Shown: piece after piece, positions 43,824 through 54,279 of the stretch
How positions within the stretch are numbered: the first letter of the stretch is position 1
Layout: every line of letters starts with the position of its first letter
NCBI GenBank assembly: GCA_977006965.1
Contig: OZ345362.1
Span: 2,914,001 to 2,978,000, forward strand
Direction of reading: 5' to 3'
DNA from: Phymatolithon calcareum
Lineage: Eukaryota; Rhodophyta; Florideophyceae; Hapalidiales
DNA length: 64,000 nt
The notes under the pieces: generated by a model
The model's input: the letters and a program-made list of their open reading frames with translations, nothing else
Database searches by the model: none
What the model was told of the DNA's origin: nothing
Program-made: the position numbers and the translations under genes

Positions 43824-44400
43824 ATGGGCTCAAAACATTTCTACATGGACCACAAACCTATTGTTCGAGCCGTTCACACAATCATTTCGCTACACGTTTC
43901 TTCTGGCGATTTTTTGGGCGCTGTTCAGCTTCCGCTTCTTTTCCACACGATTTTTGGTACTGATGCACTCGAAACGACGAACGATTATCTTCTCGATGAC
44001 GTTTCCGTCTCCGAAGCTACACTGATCGGCCGCAGCGCACAAAGTCATCGGATGTTCTTCCATACTGCCGTACAACAGATTTTTGTCACCATCCATGCAG
44101 ACGAGATGCGTCACGCAATTCTTACCGACAAGATGCGCAACGGCAATACCACGGCAGTTGTTCACGAACCAATCCAGTCTCACCATCGCATCCTCATATT
44201 ACGTTAGTCTATACGAGCGGACTTCATACTCAACCCACTTCGCCAAATCTCGCAAACAGCGCACAGTCCGCATTTCCGGCCGTAAATATCGCATTCACCA
44301 CAGCACTCAACATACATTCGAAGCCATTGTTGACAGCCAAAATGCGCTCGTTCGGACGGTAGTACCTGTTTACTCACCGCGACTTCAGCCTCCATCCTGA
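43824..44400 (+). pseudogene. Unrecognised ORF chain after pol
   Basis: Plus frames 43824-44207 (127 codons, MGSKHFYMDHKPIVRAVH...) and, after a shift, about 44190-44400 (YERTSYSTHFAKSRKQRTVR...) have protein-like composition. They could be an extra ORF of the Ty3-like element or a separate gene. No family recognised. Confidence 0.3.
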
Positions 44401-44754
44401 ACTCTCGACGACGAGTGTCTTCCCCGGATTATCCGTAGAGAACTTGTCAAACATATCCAGACGCTGGTTAAGCGCTGTTTTCCGCGAAACGTTCAGCCGA
44501 CTTTCGTTCTTTCTTAACGGAAGCACCTCGCCTTCTTTCATCACTTGAATCTTGGATGTGTAGAAAAGGATGAGGTGCCAGTTGGCTGACGTCCTGGCGG
44601 CACCGTAATAACATCCCGCTTCCAAATCCTCGTAGCGCATGTTCTGCGCCAGAGTGAGACCCTTGATTCGATGCAAGGGATTGTACAAGATCCTTCCAAC
44701 CTCCATGACGTTGAAATTTGTCCCTGAGATTGTTGAACTCGTCTTTGAATACAA
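44374..44754 (-). pseudogene. Downstream part of the H3-tail ORF
   Basis: A 126-codon frame, open upstream to about 44785, that appears to continue the H3-tail ORF after a one-base frameshift. Readable words include NPLHRIKGLTLAQNMRYEDL, a YYGAARTSANW segment and a basic end. No domain is recognised. Confidence 0.4.
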
Positions 44755-44770
44755 TCGCCTCAGATAAACT

Positions 44771-45151
44771 TCACCGATACGCGATTTCCCAAGTCAACTT
44801 GACTCCCGGCCGATTTTTGGACCAATAGAACACTACTTGCCCAAAGCTCCTCCGAATGTCGTCATCCTTCGACGACATCTCTTGCGAATACGGCTGATCT
44901 GTGCCAGGTCGCAATCGAAACGCCCACCACCCCAGATAACGTGCGTTTCGGCCTCGGAATACGATATGCGCGAAACGACGCCCGGCTTCCTTCTTGGTGA
45001 TGACCCGCTCTTCCGAAGACTTGTTCAAGGTGCGGCGGGCGGTTTTCATGTACACCGCTTTCCGCGGCATCGCGCCGCCGCCCGTACTCTTCATCGCGGT
45101 CTGCTTCGTCTTTCTCCCTCTCTGGCGATTGACGCTTTTGACCGTAGTCAT
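44771..45151 (-). CDS. ORF with a histone H3 N-terminal tail-like segment
   Basis: 126 codons from ATG 45151 (open upstream to about 45204). Residues 15-31 read TKQTAMKSTGGGAMPRK; histone H3 residues 3-18 read TKQTARKSTGGKAPRK. The matches keep the K4, K9, S10 and T11 equivalents, lose R8 and K14, and add one Met. The following 90 residues do not resemble the H3 globular fold (apart from a possible RLRPGT) and are basic and aromatic-rich (WWAFRLRPGT, VVFYWSKNR). Seen: the tail copy. Inference: a mobile-element protein mimicking H3 to engage chromatin readers, or an H3 fragment captured by an element. Frame damage on both sides suggests decay. Confidence 0.55.
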   Translation of the reverse strand: MTTVKSVNRQRGRKTKQTAMKSTGGGAMPRKAVYMKTARRTLNKSSEERVITKKEAGRRFAHIVFRGRNARYLGWWAFRLRPGTDQPYSQEMSSKDDDIRRSFGQVVFYWSKNRPGVKLTWEIAYR

Positions 45152-45204
45152 CGCGGAGTTTGTTTTACCACCCGCGATTTCGCTTCGGCTATCTGCGGAA
45201 GAAC

Positions 45205-45438
45205 TTAATCAACGTGTCGCGATTTGCCGAAGACGCGCTCAACGGGGTTCCACTTCCGCGATGACGGTCTACGCAGGGGAGAAGACGCGAACGCACAGAC
45301 CGCGCATTGGGGTGTTTTCGGGTTCAGTGGTAGGCTGGAGTACGCTGTCTCCTCCTCAGATCTTTTGGGGGTCTCTGATATAGACATACCGTCTGATCTC
45401 CCGCGAATGTACGTTTTGGTATCATAATATTCTTGCAC
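45205..45438 (-). pseudogene. Possible upstream fragment of the H3-tail ORF
   Basis: A 77-codon frame ending NPVERVFGKSRHVD, 50 bp upstream of the H3-tail ATG and in another frame. Composition is protein-like (acidic-to-basic). It could be the decayed N-terminal part of the same protein; weak. Confidence 0.25.
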
Positions 45439-46894
45439 AAAAAACGACGTATTTGGGAACGCGGTCTCTCGACGGCATGATCGAGATACTCGAGATACTC
45501 AGCGGATGAAGAATCCGACGAACATGTCGGAAAAATTGACTAAAAGTCATAGAGAATTGTTCCTGCACACACGCTACCAAATCTTTATGGAACCAAAGGT
45601 GGATTTTCGTGCGACATGGTAAAACGCACTTTCAAAGATTTCGGACCTGATGGATAGCTACTTGAATCTATAAGTGGTCCAGGTGTCCGAGTTTTACGAT
45701 GATCGACCGGGCGAAATTTTTCTGTACTCTGAGATTGTTTTCGTTGAAGGCCGTCCCGGGTCACGTTCTTGGAGAAAATTCCCCGAGAGCCCTAAAGAAG
45801 CGACGAGTTCTGCATCAGAAATACCGACTGTTCGATCGTTCGGTTCGGGACTACATTATAAAGTACTTTTTTCTTACTGTCAGTTCTTTGGCAGCCGTGA
45901 TGGGCCTGTCCCACGATTATGGAAAAGAAACTTCTCTGCAATCAATTTCCGCCGTTCTCAAAAGGCTTGCTGAGAAACTGACCAAGGACATTAGGACCTG
46001 GAAGCTCGACAAACAGGCTGTCTTCCTCAACAGAACTTTTCTGAAAGTCAACTGGATAATTGTTAGTAAGGACATTGGGCATTTGCTGATTCAGATGGGG
46101 GCGAAGAAATAGCAATCGACAGATCGGATCAGAATATTCTTCAAGCTTTCATGCTCGACAGGACGAAATGGGCGACAGATTCACTGCGAGAGACGGGAAT
46201 ATGCATCTTTTCTAAGAGGAGAATGCATCCTGTCGATAACTTGACGAATCGTCCAAACTTAAGAAATGATTCTCTTTCTGCTTGTTCCATTTTCTGAAAA
46301 AGCTTCAGAATAAACTCATTCCATTTACCGTGGAGCAGTGAGCATATCCCACTCGACAAAGCGTGCATGCCGGACAGACTTGACAGTGCTCTGGGGGTAC
46401 TGACTTATACTTGGATCACGATTGATGCGAGCGCCGAGCAGCTACTTGCTGGTTCTTGTTCCTTGCTCATGTGTGCCGTCAAGATTGTTGAATTTAACTG
46501 GCTGTCGAAGAAACCAATTACACGCCTCCTGACGAACCCTGGAAGGTAGCTGTAGGACAAGCTCTGCGGATGCCCGTCCGTGTGTGCCGTGGTGGTGTCG
46601 ACTGCTAGAGTGCACTTCTTGTACTTCGAGTCGAAGCCATCGCAAGCCTTCTCTTCCAAATCACGTTAAGAGAGTTCCGCGTCTGGGCCATTGAAAGCAG
46701 AGCAGGCCTCCAAGATGATCGTCAACACTGACGATGTGCCACCTGGTAGTTGGCACGGTACCAGCACTTAACGTGTGGTTCGATGAATATGTATCAAACT
46801 CCTTGTATTCTTGTAAAACCAAGATGGAAGAGCAGCCACGGAGTAGGGAATAATTATGCACACCTGCCCTTCTTAGGTCGGCTCATCATTACAC
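45439..46894. other. Gene-poor stretch with one protein-like ORF
   Basis: A plus frame at 45699-46112 (137 codons) has a plausible helical C-terminal half (SLQSISAVLKRLAEKLTKDI) but no recognised family. Sequence at about 46719-46800 is a diverged direct copy of part of the foldback element arm at 47155-47240. Confidence 0.3.
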
Positions 46895-47346
46895 TCTCAA
46901 ACAGACGAAAAGTGTTCTACTACTATAATGATGATATAGGCAACTTCTATTACAAAGTGTTTTACTGCTTCATTGACGATCTCGGCAATTTTTATTAGAA
47001 GTGTGGATATTCCACGTTTCCGGCTCACATGCGAAGAACGAACAACCTGGATACATCATCACCGAACCGCACGTTAGGTGCTGGTACAGTGCCGACTAGC
47101 ACCAGTCGGCACATCGTCAGTGTTGACGATGGTCATCTTCATCCTCACTGCCAACGTCATCACTGACGATATGCCGACTGGTGCTAGTCAACACGGTAAC
47201 AGAACATAGCGTGCGGTTCCATGATGATATATCAAAGTTGTTCGTTCTTCGAACGCGGGCCGGAAACGTGGAATATCCACACTTCTAATAAAAATTGCCG
47301 AGATCGTCAATGAAGCAGTAAAACACTTTTCGTCTATTTGAGAATG
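46895..47346. mobile_element. Foldback element with about 160-210-bp arms
   Basis: The left arm (from CAAACAGACGAAAAGTG at about 46898 to about 47140) and the right arm (about 47165 to 47342, ending CTTTTCGTCTATTTG) are inverted copies. The most conserved stretch is about 90 bp around GATATTCCACGTTTCCGGC. The left arm carries an extra diverged 45-bp tandem duplication (46909-46953). The centre has alternating CAGTGTTGACGATG-like repeats. No ORF with a known function. Target-site duplication not determined. Confidence 0.75.
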
Positions 47347-49190
47347 AAATGAAATTCCATGTTCTACGTAAACTGCGCTCCCGGTTACACGAAATGTTAC
47401 TCCATACGGTACTAACCCGTTCACGGGAAATGTATCTAAAGCCAGATAACCGCATGGGTCTACAACAAGGAGAACCCAGCCGTAAGAATATACCCAGTTT
47501 AGCTGAGTCTATTAAGTTGCTCATGCACGTTTCCACTTACATCTGTCAGCATATCGCTCCAAGTTATTTACGTTACATCAGGTTCACATGGCAATGCTAT
47601 TGGCTCGCACCACACATGAAAACCCAACGCATTGCATATACGCACAGAATTACTTCAACATACAATAAATGTAAATGGAACCTCCATTATTTCTAAATTC
47701 AGATGCACGGTACCCGTTCTGAACTTCGAATGTACGTACTGGCGAAAAAGACTGAACTTCTATATACGCCGCTCCTGTTCTCTCTCCGCAGCTCAGTGCT
47801 TTCTTCTTTCATAGATCCTGTCTTTTAAACGCAGTACTGCCTCTAGAATGTACCACTTGCGAAAACAAATGAAGACAGAGAAATGCATGGAAGCTTGAAG
47901 AGCAAAAATCTAAGCCTTCTCAAGTGAGGAGTAAATACAAAACTACGTGGTTAGTACAAAAATGTTCATCTGACTCTTTCCTGTATATCACACATGGATC
48001 ATACTACACTTTCCGGCCACTCAAGTGGATTGGTTTCCCTCGTAGTGGACGTCTCAGATGAATTTCGCCCGCACACCCAATGATGGTCTGTATAATCTGG
48101 CTCTCTGCAGTACACTGGGTCATGAAGTAGCCTCTTGCTGCGGAGGACTGGAATAGTGCGTGACGATACATCCCAGCTCAATTTGCTCGCATCCATTTCT
48201 TGTGTGGACAATATCACAACAGGACCCACAAGAAATTCTGAAGAATATGTAGATCCCGTAGCTTTTTCCGGAGTTACATTTGGACGTGAGCTACTTTACC
48301 TCAGGAAGGAAGCAGCGCCTCGTTGTAGAGGCGCTGTGGAGTTGCGTCTTGTTCAGATGGGGTTTGGACTTTGGCGTAGCATCGTTTGAGGTGGTCGTAC
48401 GGATTTCTGTAGCGGGCCTTCTCGATTAATGCTACGATAGGAGTGGGGGAGCTCGGCTTCTGGCACCGATGCTTTAAGCAGTCTCTCTCGACCGAGGCGC
48501 CGGTCGATCTCTCGATCACATTCCGCTTCACATTGCAAACGAACAGCATCAACGCGAATACGATATGTTAAGGGCTCGGTTTGTTCATGGCGACTGGGGC
48601 CCTCGTATTCAGTGGAGTGTGGATCAGGTGAGAATGATCGCCGTTGCTGAGTCTGTATTTTACACCGCGGTGATGCTATGTTTCGCAGTCTTCGTAACAC
48701 TGCATCACTACGTTGTACACACATCTGATACCATTGGAAAGCTTAAATTCACGCCGCGTTTCAATGTTAGCCGGCAAGCTAACGAAACGTAGCCGTTCGC
48801 GTGACGAGACTCCGTGTAGAATATTCCATGCTAAATTGGTGGACGCAAGAAAAACAGATTTCAGTACATAACACAAAGATAAGTTTCTTTATTTAAAAAA
48901 GTATTCTCTATTCTTACTGAATACACTAATACAGGTCGATTAATAAGGTTTATTAACTACTTATTAATCGACGTGTATTGAATCATATCATCAAATATTT
49001 TTCTTCGTAAGGGCTGCATTTGCTGTTATGGCAGTAGCTATCTTCTAACTCTTTTCTACTTAAGCAATGTAAAGTAAAGTAATTTAGCAAAAGCCGCACA
49101 CAACAACAAGCACCATGGAGTGCCTAGTGACAGAGAAGGCGTCCCTCGGAATGAGGTTTCGTATATTTATTCCCAACCGGACATAGCCTT
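47347..49190. other. Gene-poor stretch with small hairpins
   Basis: No supported gene. Contains a 9-bp-arm hairpin near 48312-48335 (CAGCGCCTC/GAGGCGCTG) and an AT-rich inverted repeat at 48935-48972. Confidence 0.35.
48935..48972. repeat. AT-rich inverted repeat, 13-bp arms
   Basis: GTCGATTAATAAG (48935-48947) and its exact complement (48960-48972) with a 12-bp spacer. Outside the arms, GAATACAC and its complement GTGTATTC-like sequence continue the symmetry imperfectly, so the original element was longer. Confidence 0.8.
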
Positions 49191-52100
49191 TTGAAGCGAC
49201 ACACTGACAAACTTGACGAAAAGAAACTTACCCCCAATCCGCAAACGTTACAAGCCGACTACGCAAGGGTTCAAGAGTTCTGGGCTCTCCGTAGGGCCAT
49301 GATCGCCGGTATTCCTCTGAACTTTGTGCCGCTAAGCCTGCCTTCCCCGACGCCTTCCTCACCGATCGCTCAGCCCAAAAGTCCAAAAGATTGGTGCTTG
49401 GGTACACCGGCCGGCATATCTCTGCGAAACCAATTGCTTGCTTCGAGGAGGCAACTATTAATTCGCTGCACGCTTCGCGCGGCAAAGTTGGTGCACTGGA
49501 GGCTGAGCGCGCGATGCGAGAAGCACCGAAACCGTTTCTAATCGTGCGACGGCTCGGTCTGTTACTGCGCGCGATGGGTTGTTATCAGACTCAATAATTC
49601 AAAGGATTATGATCTGCGAGCCGAAAAACAGAATAGTGAAAGGGGAGTATCATTCCAAAGGCCGAGAAACGGGAAAAAAAGAGCAAATCCTCGGCGTCGT
49701 CGGGGCCGGTGCTGGAGAAGAAATCCATCTTCGTGCCACTAGTTCCGCGAAGATGACTGGTTCTCGTCACAAGTCCGAAGCCGAACGCCTCCGCCACGCC
49801 CTCAAATTTTCCGGGTCAACGGACACGGACATGCCGGCGGTGGCGGGTGACACGGAAAAAGAGTAATCAGTACTTGTGCTTGAGGCGTGTGACGCCTTCA
49901 GTCTTCAGCTCTGGCGCTCAGAGTTGCCTCGTTTTACAAAACGGGACACAAATTACAGTCAATATGTAGAAGTCCTATTCGAGCCTCCGCGTCAAGATCG
50001 CAACGCCGTGGTGAAGAACCATCGTGCGTCTCTCGTACGCAACAGCCCGAACCTATGGAGCAAGGAAGAACTGCACCAGTTCGAGGAGATCGCCGAGAGA
50101 CTACAGTCCCTGGACATGGACAGCGGTATTAATCGGTGGCCTCCCACGTACGTCACGGCGCGCAAAATACATCAAAAATCTGACAAAGGTGATGAAGTTT
50201 AAAATGGCAACTATACACGTTCCGCACTCGTCATGCTTCGCGTCCTAAAAGAACTTTTTCACAGGGGATGCGGAAAACACAATAAGACTCAACCCGTTCT
50301 TTGATCCATTCGAATCTGTCTCATCAAATTACGCAGAAGACTTACAAAGAGCAATATTAGTCACATGTAGTTTCGTCAAGAAAATTAAAAGAAGAAACAA
50401 AAAAGGAACGTAACAAAATTAATTTCATTCATTCGTTTCATTCAATTTCATTCAATTTCATTCATTTTCATTCATTTTCATTCATTTTCATTCATTTTCA
50501 TTCATTTTCATTCATTTTCATTCATTTTCATTCATTTTCATTCATTTTCATTCATTTTCATTCAATTTCATTCATTTTCATTCATTTTCATTCATTTTCA
50601 TTCATTTTCATTCATTTTCATTCATTTTCATTCATTTTCATTCATTTTCATTCATTTTCATTCATTTTCATTCATTTTCATTCATTTTCATTCATTTTCA
50701 TTCATTTTCATTCATTTTCATTCATTTTCATTCATTTTCATTCATTTTCATTCATTTTCATTCATTTTCATTCATTTTCATTCATTTTCATTCATTTTCA
50801 TTCATTTTCATTCATTTTCATTCATTTTCATTCATTTTCATTCATTTTCATTCATTTTCATTCATTTTCATTCATTTTCATTCATTTTCATTCATTTTCA
50901 TTCATTTTCATTCATTTTCATTCATTTTCATTCATTTTCATTCATTTTCATTCATTTTCATTCATTTTCATTCATTTTCATTCATTTTCATTCATTTTCA
51001 TTCATTTTCATTCATTTTCATTCATTTTCATTCATTTTCATTCATTTTCATTCATTTTCATTCATTTTCATTCATTTTCATTCATTTTCATTCATTTTCA
51101 TTCATTTTCATTCATTTTCATTCATTTTCATTCATTTTCATTCATTTTCATTCATTTTCATTCATTTTCATTCATTTTCATTCATTTTCATTCATTTTCA
51201 TTCATTTTCATTCATTTTCATTCATTTTCATTCATTTTCATTCATTTGTCAGAATGGAGGAATTGGTGTCCTGATACTGCTACTTATCTTCCGGAGCTTT
51301 TCACTGCTCAAAGGACCAGATCGAAATCTGACTTGAACACATTCGTAAATGGTATTTTATTCGTAGGTCAAGTACAATTGTTTTTCTCGTTTGGATCGCG
51401 TCTACCGCCGTTCGAAATGCGGAAGAGGATTGAACTCACCATCTTTGTGAAATTGATATTGAAGACAGGACGACTGCAAGCGAGTCTTGCTTGTCGAGAG
51501 TACGCAGAACATGGCATCGGGCGCGTTGTTCGGGCGAACCCAAACAAGAGATCTCTAGCGCGCAATTGGATTTCGCAGGGATTTAATCGGTTCTTTACCG
51601 CTCCATTTGGGCACGCGGTGCTGCGTAATGCACAATTGCAGAATATAGGAAGCAGAACTCTCAACGCGGAGAAATTCGCCAACGACGAGCTCGGTCTCGA
51701 CCACTACCAGCCGGACGAGGAATCCAAAACTCCTTCCAGAACCAAGTATTCATATCTAAGCCCGAGACAGATTTTGCAGTAGTTCCATTCAAGAGTACTG
51801 CGCTCTTGCGCATCGCTCCATACGAGATCTTTTAAAGATTGCCGCTCAGACCGATACTGAAGTTAACAAGCCTTTTCACTGCGGACTTCTTGATGTATTC
51901 GATCGAACCACAGACATGCACAAGCCGCTTTGCGCATTTTGTGGACCTTTTTAGTGGTACTTTCACAACAGCAGCTGCAGCCTTCTCTCTGCCCCAGCAT
52001 CGTCTTTTCGTAGGCTGTGATTTGGATCCACTTTGTGTGCAAATGGCACACAGCGGATCCAGGACCTCTTCGCAACTATGGTGCAGAACGAAACACACCG

Positions 52101-52929
52101 CACGTCTGAAATGGATATTGCTGTACCTGAAACCATTTTGAGACACGCGATGTTGTTCTACGCCCACGTTACCTCGAAAGCCGGTGCAGAAATGAAGATT
52201 TTTTCAGAGGTTTCTGCTTGGAGTCCTCCTCCAGTCATGCCTCCGGTGCAGATTCTACCCTGTGGCGTTGCCAGCGATATCGCCGTCAAGTTGCAGCAGA
52301 CATGCGAACCCTCGCAGCTCTTCAGTCGCAGGTACAAGAACGTGATTGAAAAGATGTACAGCACCGTGGAATTGAGACCGTCATCTTCCTGGCCAGCTGT
52401 TATGTCGTTATATCTGGGAGAGTTAGACATATATGATCTCCTAATTGCCGACGCAATGTGGAATAAAGTCATCATAGACCACACAGAGTCGGAGAAGCTC
52501 ATCCGGTCGTACACTACCTTTTTACCGAACGCGACAATTGGCACCATCAACGGGAGTTTCGTGAATCGCGACCTCGGCGACAAAATTGGGCGGAACAAGA
52601 CAAAGATGTATGGGTCCAGTATTTATGCGACGACACGAAGCGACTTCCGAGACAATGGTCTTCTACTCATGCGTCGGGAAAAGAACAAGGTCTCCGACCA
52701 CGACATCTATCTCGTGCCCGCTCCCCTCTCTTCTCTCGGCCTTGCTCTCCTCCGAGCAGCCTGCGATGAGGAATTTAACGCGAAGATCGTTAACGCGTTA
52801 AAAAACAAAAAGCTCGACAACAAACAAAGTCTTATTCAGCCGGACCTTCTGAGTGTTGTCACGACCAAATGCATATCTCGCTTCGATCCCATCTACATTG
52901 ACTGCTCAGGGGTTCTCTTTCCCAACTAA
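49191..52929 (+). pseudogene. Broken DNA methyltransferase-like ORF (N6/N4-type order)
   Basis: Plus frames 49191-49541, about 49391-49597, 49579-49866, 49876-50202, 51246-51782, about 51783-51950, 51839-52050 and 52033-52929 form one broken protein. Two blocks suggest a beta-class (N6/N4) methyltransferase, in which catalytic motif IV precedes the AdoMet motif I. VEVLFEPPRQDRN at 49966-50004, with a following WSKEELHQFEEIAERL, resembles motif IV (normally DPPY/DPPF; the Asp is Glu and Tyr is Arg here). FVDLFSGTFTTAAAAF at 51938-51985 with LFVGCDLDP at 52004-52030 is motif I plus the acidic residue after strand 2. A 10-bp minisatellite splits the two. The last 298 codons are continuous but unrecognised. 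Function as DNA or other methylase is inferred; the copy is dead. Confidence 0.45.
50431..51248. repeat. 10-bp minisatellite (TTCATTTTCA)n, about 81 copies
   Basis: From 50461 to 51240 there are 78 units in exact register, 77 identical and one TTCAATTTCA (50561-50570). Three variant units precede them. The plus strand has no stop in any frame (F/I/H/S peptide), whereas the minus strand has TGA in every frame. It interrupts the methyltransferase-like relic between motif IV and motif I. Confidence 0.97.
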
Positions 52930-53102
52930 ATCGTAGTTCTCTCTTCTCTATGCATGGTATCATGATCGCTATTGGTGACGTAAAAGAAATACCACTTGTT
53001 CTCCAGCTCGTACAGTACATCCGGGTAAAGTTCTAGTAGAGGTGACGACCCTTGAATGTTGAATGCACTAAGTTCAAATCCTTGCAGGGCAGCACAAACA
53101 TT

Positions 53103-53209
53103 GTTATGATAACCCTTGCTCAGCAGCGGACGAAGTTGCTAACCTGCATAAATTCGGAATTTATGCAGCTTGGCAACTTCTTCCGCTGCTGACCGAGGGT
53201 TATCATAAC
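53103..53209. mobile_element. Foldback MITE, copy A
   Basis: Two 53-bp arms (53103-53155, 53157-53209) around a single base; ends GTTATGATAACCC and complement. Arms differ at only a few positions. A second copy lies at 56949-57053. Confidence 0.9.
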
Positions 53210-54013
53210 GAATTTTGGTGTGAACGGGTAACTATGAAGGAGGTACAACAGAGCTAGGGTTGTTGGAAGATGTAGGACAAGGGTCGGGGCCATTGAGATA
53301 CTGCTTATTAAATTTAATGCAACATTCAATCAGGCTACTTTTCGAACTGAAACTGTGGAAGAAGTAAGGTTTCACATAGCCGGGCGATGAATTCCGACGA
53401 GTAACGACAACGGAAGGTTCGTACATCAGGGCTTGGCTCTATGTTTGTCTCTACGGCCTTAAATATAACTGTTTTAGGATGAAAGAACGTCGATTGGATC
53501 GTCAAGCGCTACTTGGTGTCTGGCAAACCGCAGAGTCCAACTTTGGCGACCTCCTAAATCTCGACCATCAGTCACACTCCGAGGAAATAGTTCAGAACGG
53601 AAGAAGCTTAAGCACTATGCATGAGACTGCGGCAATATCTGCCAATTCGGAAGCTCTAGTTCATGAAGGAGATGTGTGATGGGGCGCACACGGAGGCAGC
53701 AATGATGACGGGGGAGAGGCAATATACTGGACAATGATATTTTGTTTTTGGAAAAGCGTTCGTGAACTGAAAAGAAATGCATGCAGTAATGATAGAAGGA
53801 AACTTAATTGTGAGGAAGTGCGGGATTATGAAGTTGGTTATGCGAGGAGATAGCATTGAATCTATAAATGATTTGGAGAGAAAAAGTCTGAGGCGTCGGA
53901 GAAGAGATAAGTGTCGAGATAAACAGAGAAGGAGGTACGAGCAGAGAAATGCAGAGGCAAGACGTCAAGGATTGAAAACGTATTGGAGAACATAATTTTT
54001 TGGACGGGCATGA

Positions 54014-54026
54014 TTGTTATGATAAC
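54014..54026. repeat. Solo MITE end
   Basis: TTGTTATGATAACC matches the outer end of the two MITEs and is preceded by GGACGGGCATGA, which also precedes copy B (GGACGGGCATGATG at 56934). No partner end nearby; probably a deleted copy. Confidence 0.5.
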
Positions 54027-54279
54027 CTATTGTGGGCTGGTTATTTGTGGTTTTCATGGGTATCATATGAGCCACCCATTGATCCAATGAGTTTGTGCCC
54101 TGATTATTGGACCGTCGCATTTTTAATGTGGACTGCTTCCACGATACTGGTTTTTGGCAACAAAGCTTTGTCGCCGGTTTTGCCGAACGAAAATGTTCAG
54201 CTATATAAGTGCTGTACGCTCTGCTGTTGCTAGCGAGTCTGCTATCCAGTTGATACGCAAACAATTGTGATTGCAACAG

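Larger units (their letters stand above)
52930..54279. other. Intergenic with a foldback MITE
   Basis: Contains the 107-bp foldback at 53103-53209 and a lone MITE end near 54014-54026. Short plus frames at 53479-53679 and 53777-53995 (the latter with an Arg-rich tail RRRRRDKCRDKQRRRYEQR) are not recognised. Confidence 0.4.

Noticed and set aside
48312-48335. Rho-independent terminator-like hairpin
   Set aside because: No U tract, no upstream gene, and the window looks eukaryotic.
50461-51240. CRISPR-like array
   Set aside because: Units are 10 bp without spacers; a minisatellite.
53060-53100. tRNA-like B-box (AGTTCAAATCC)
   Set aside because: Flanking bases do not form a T stem or a cloverleaf.
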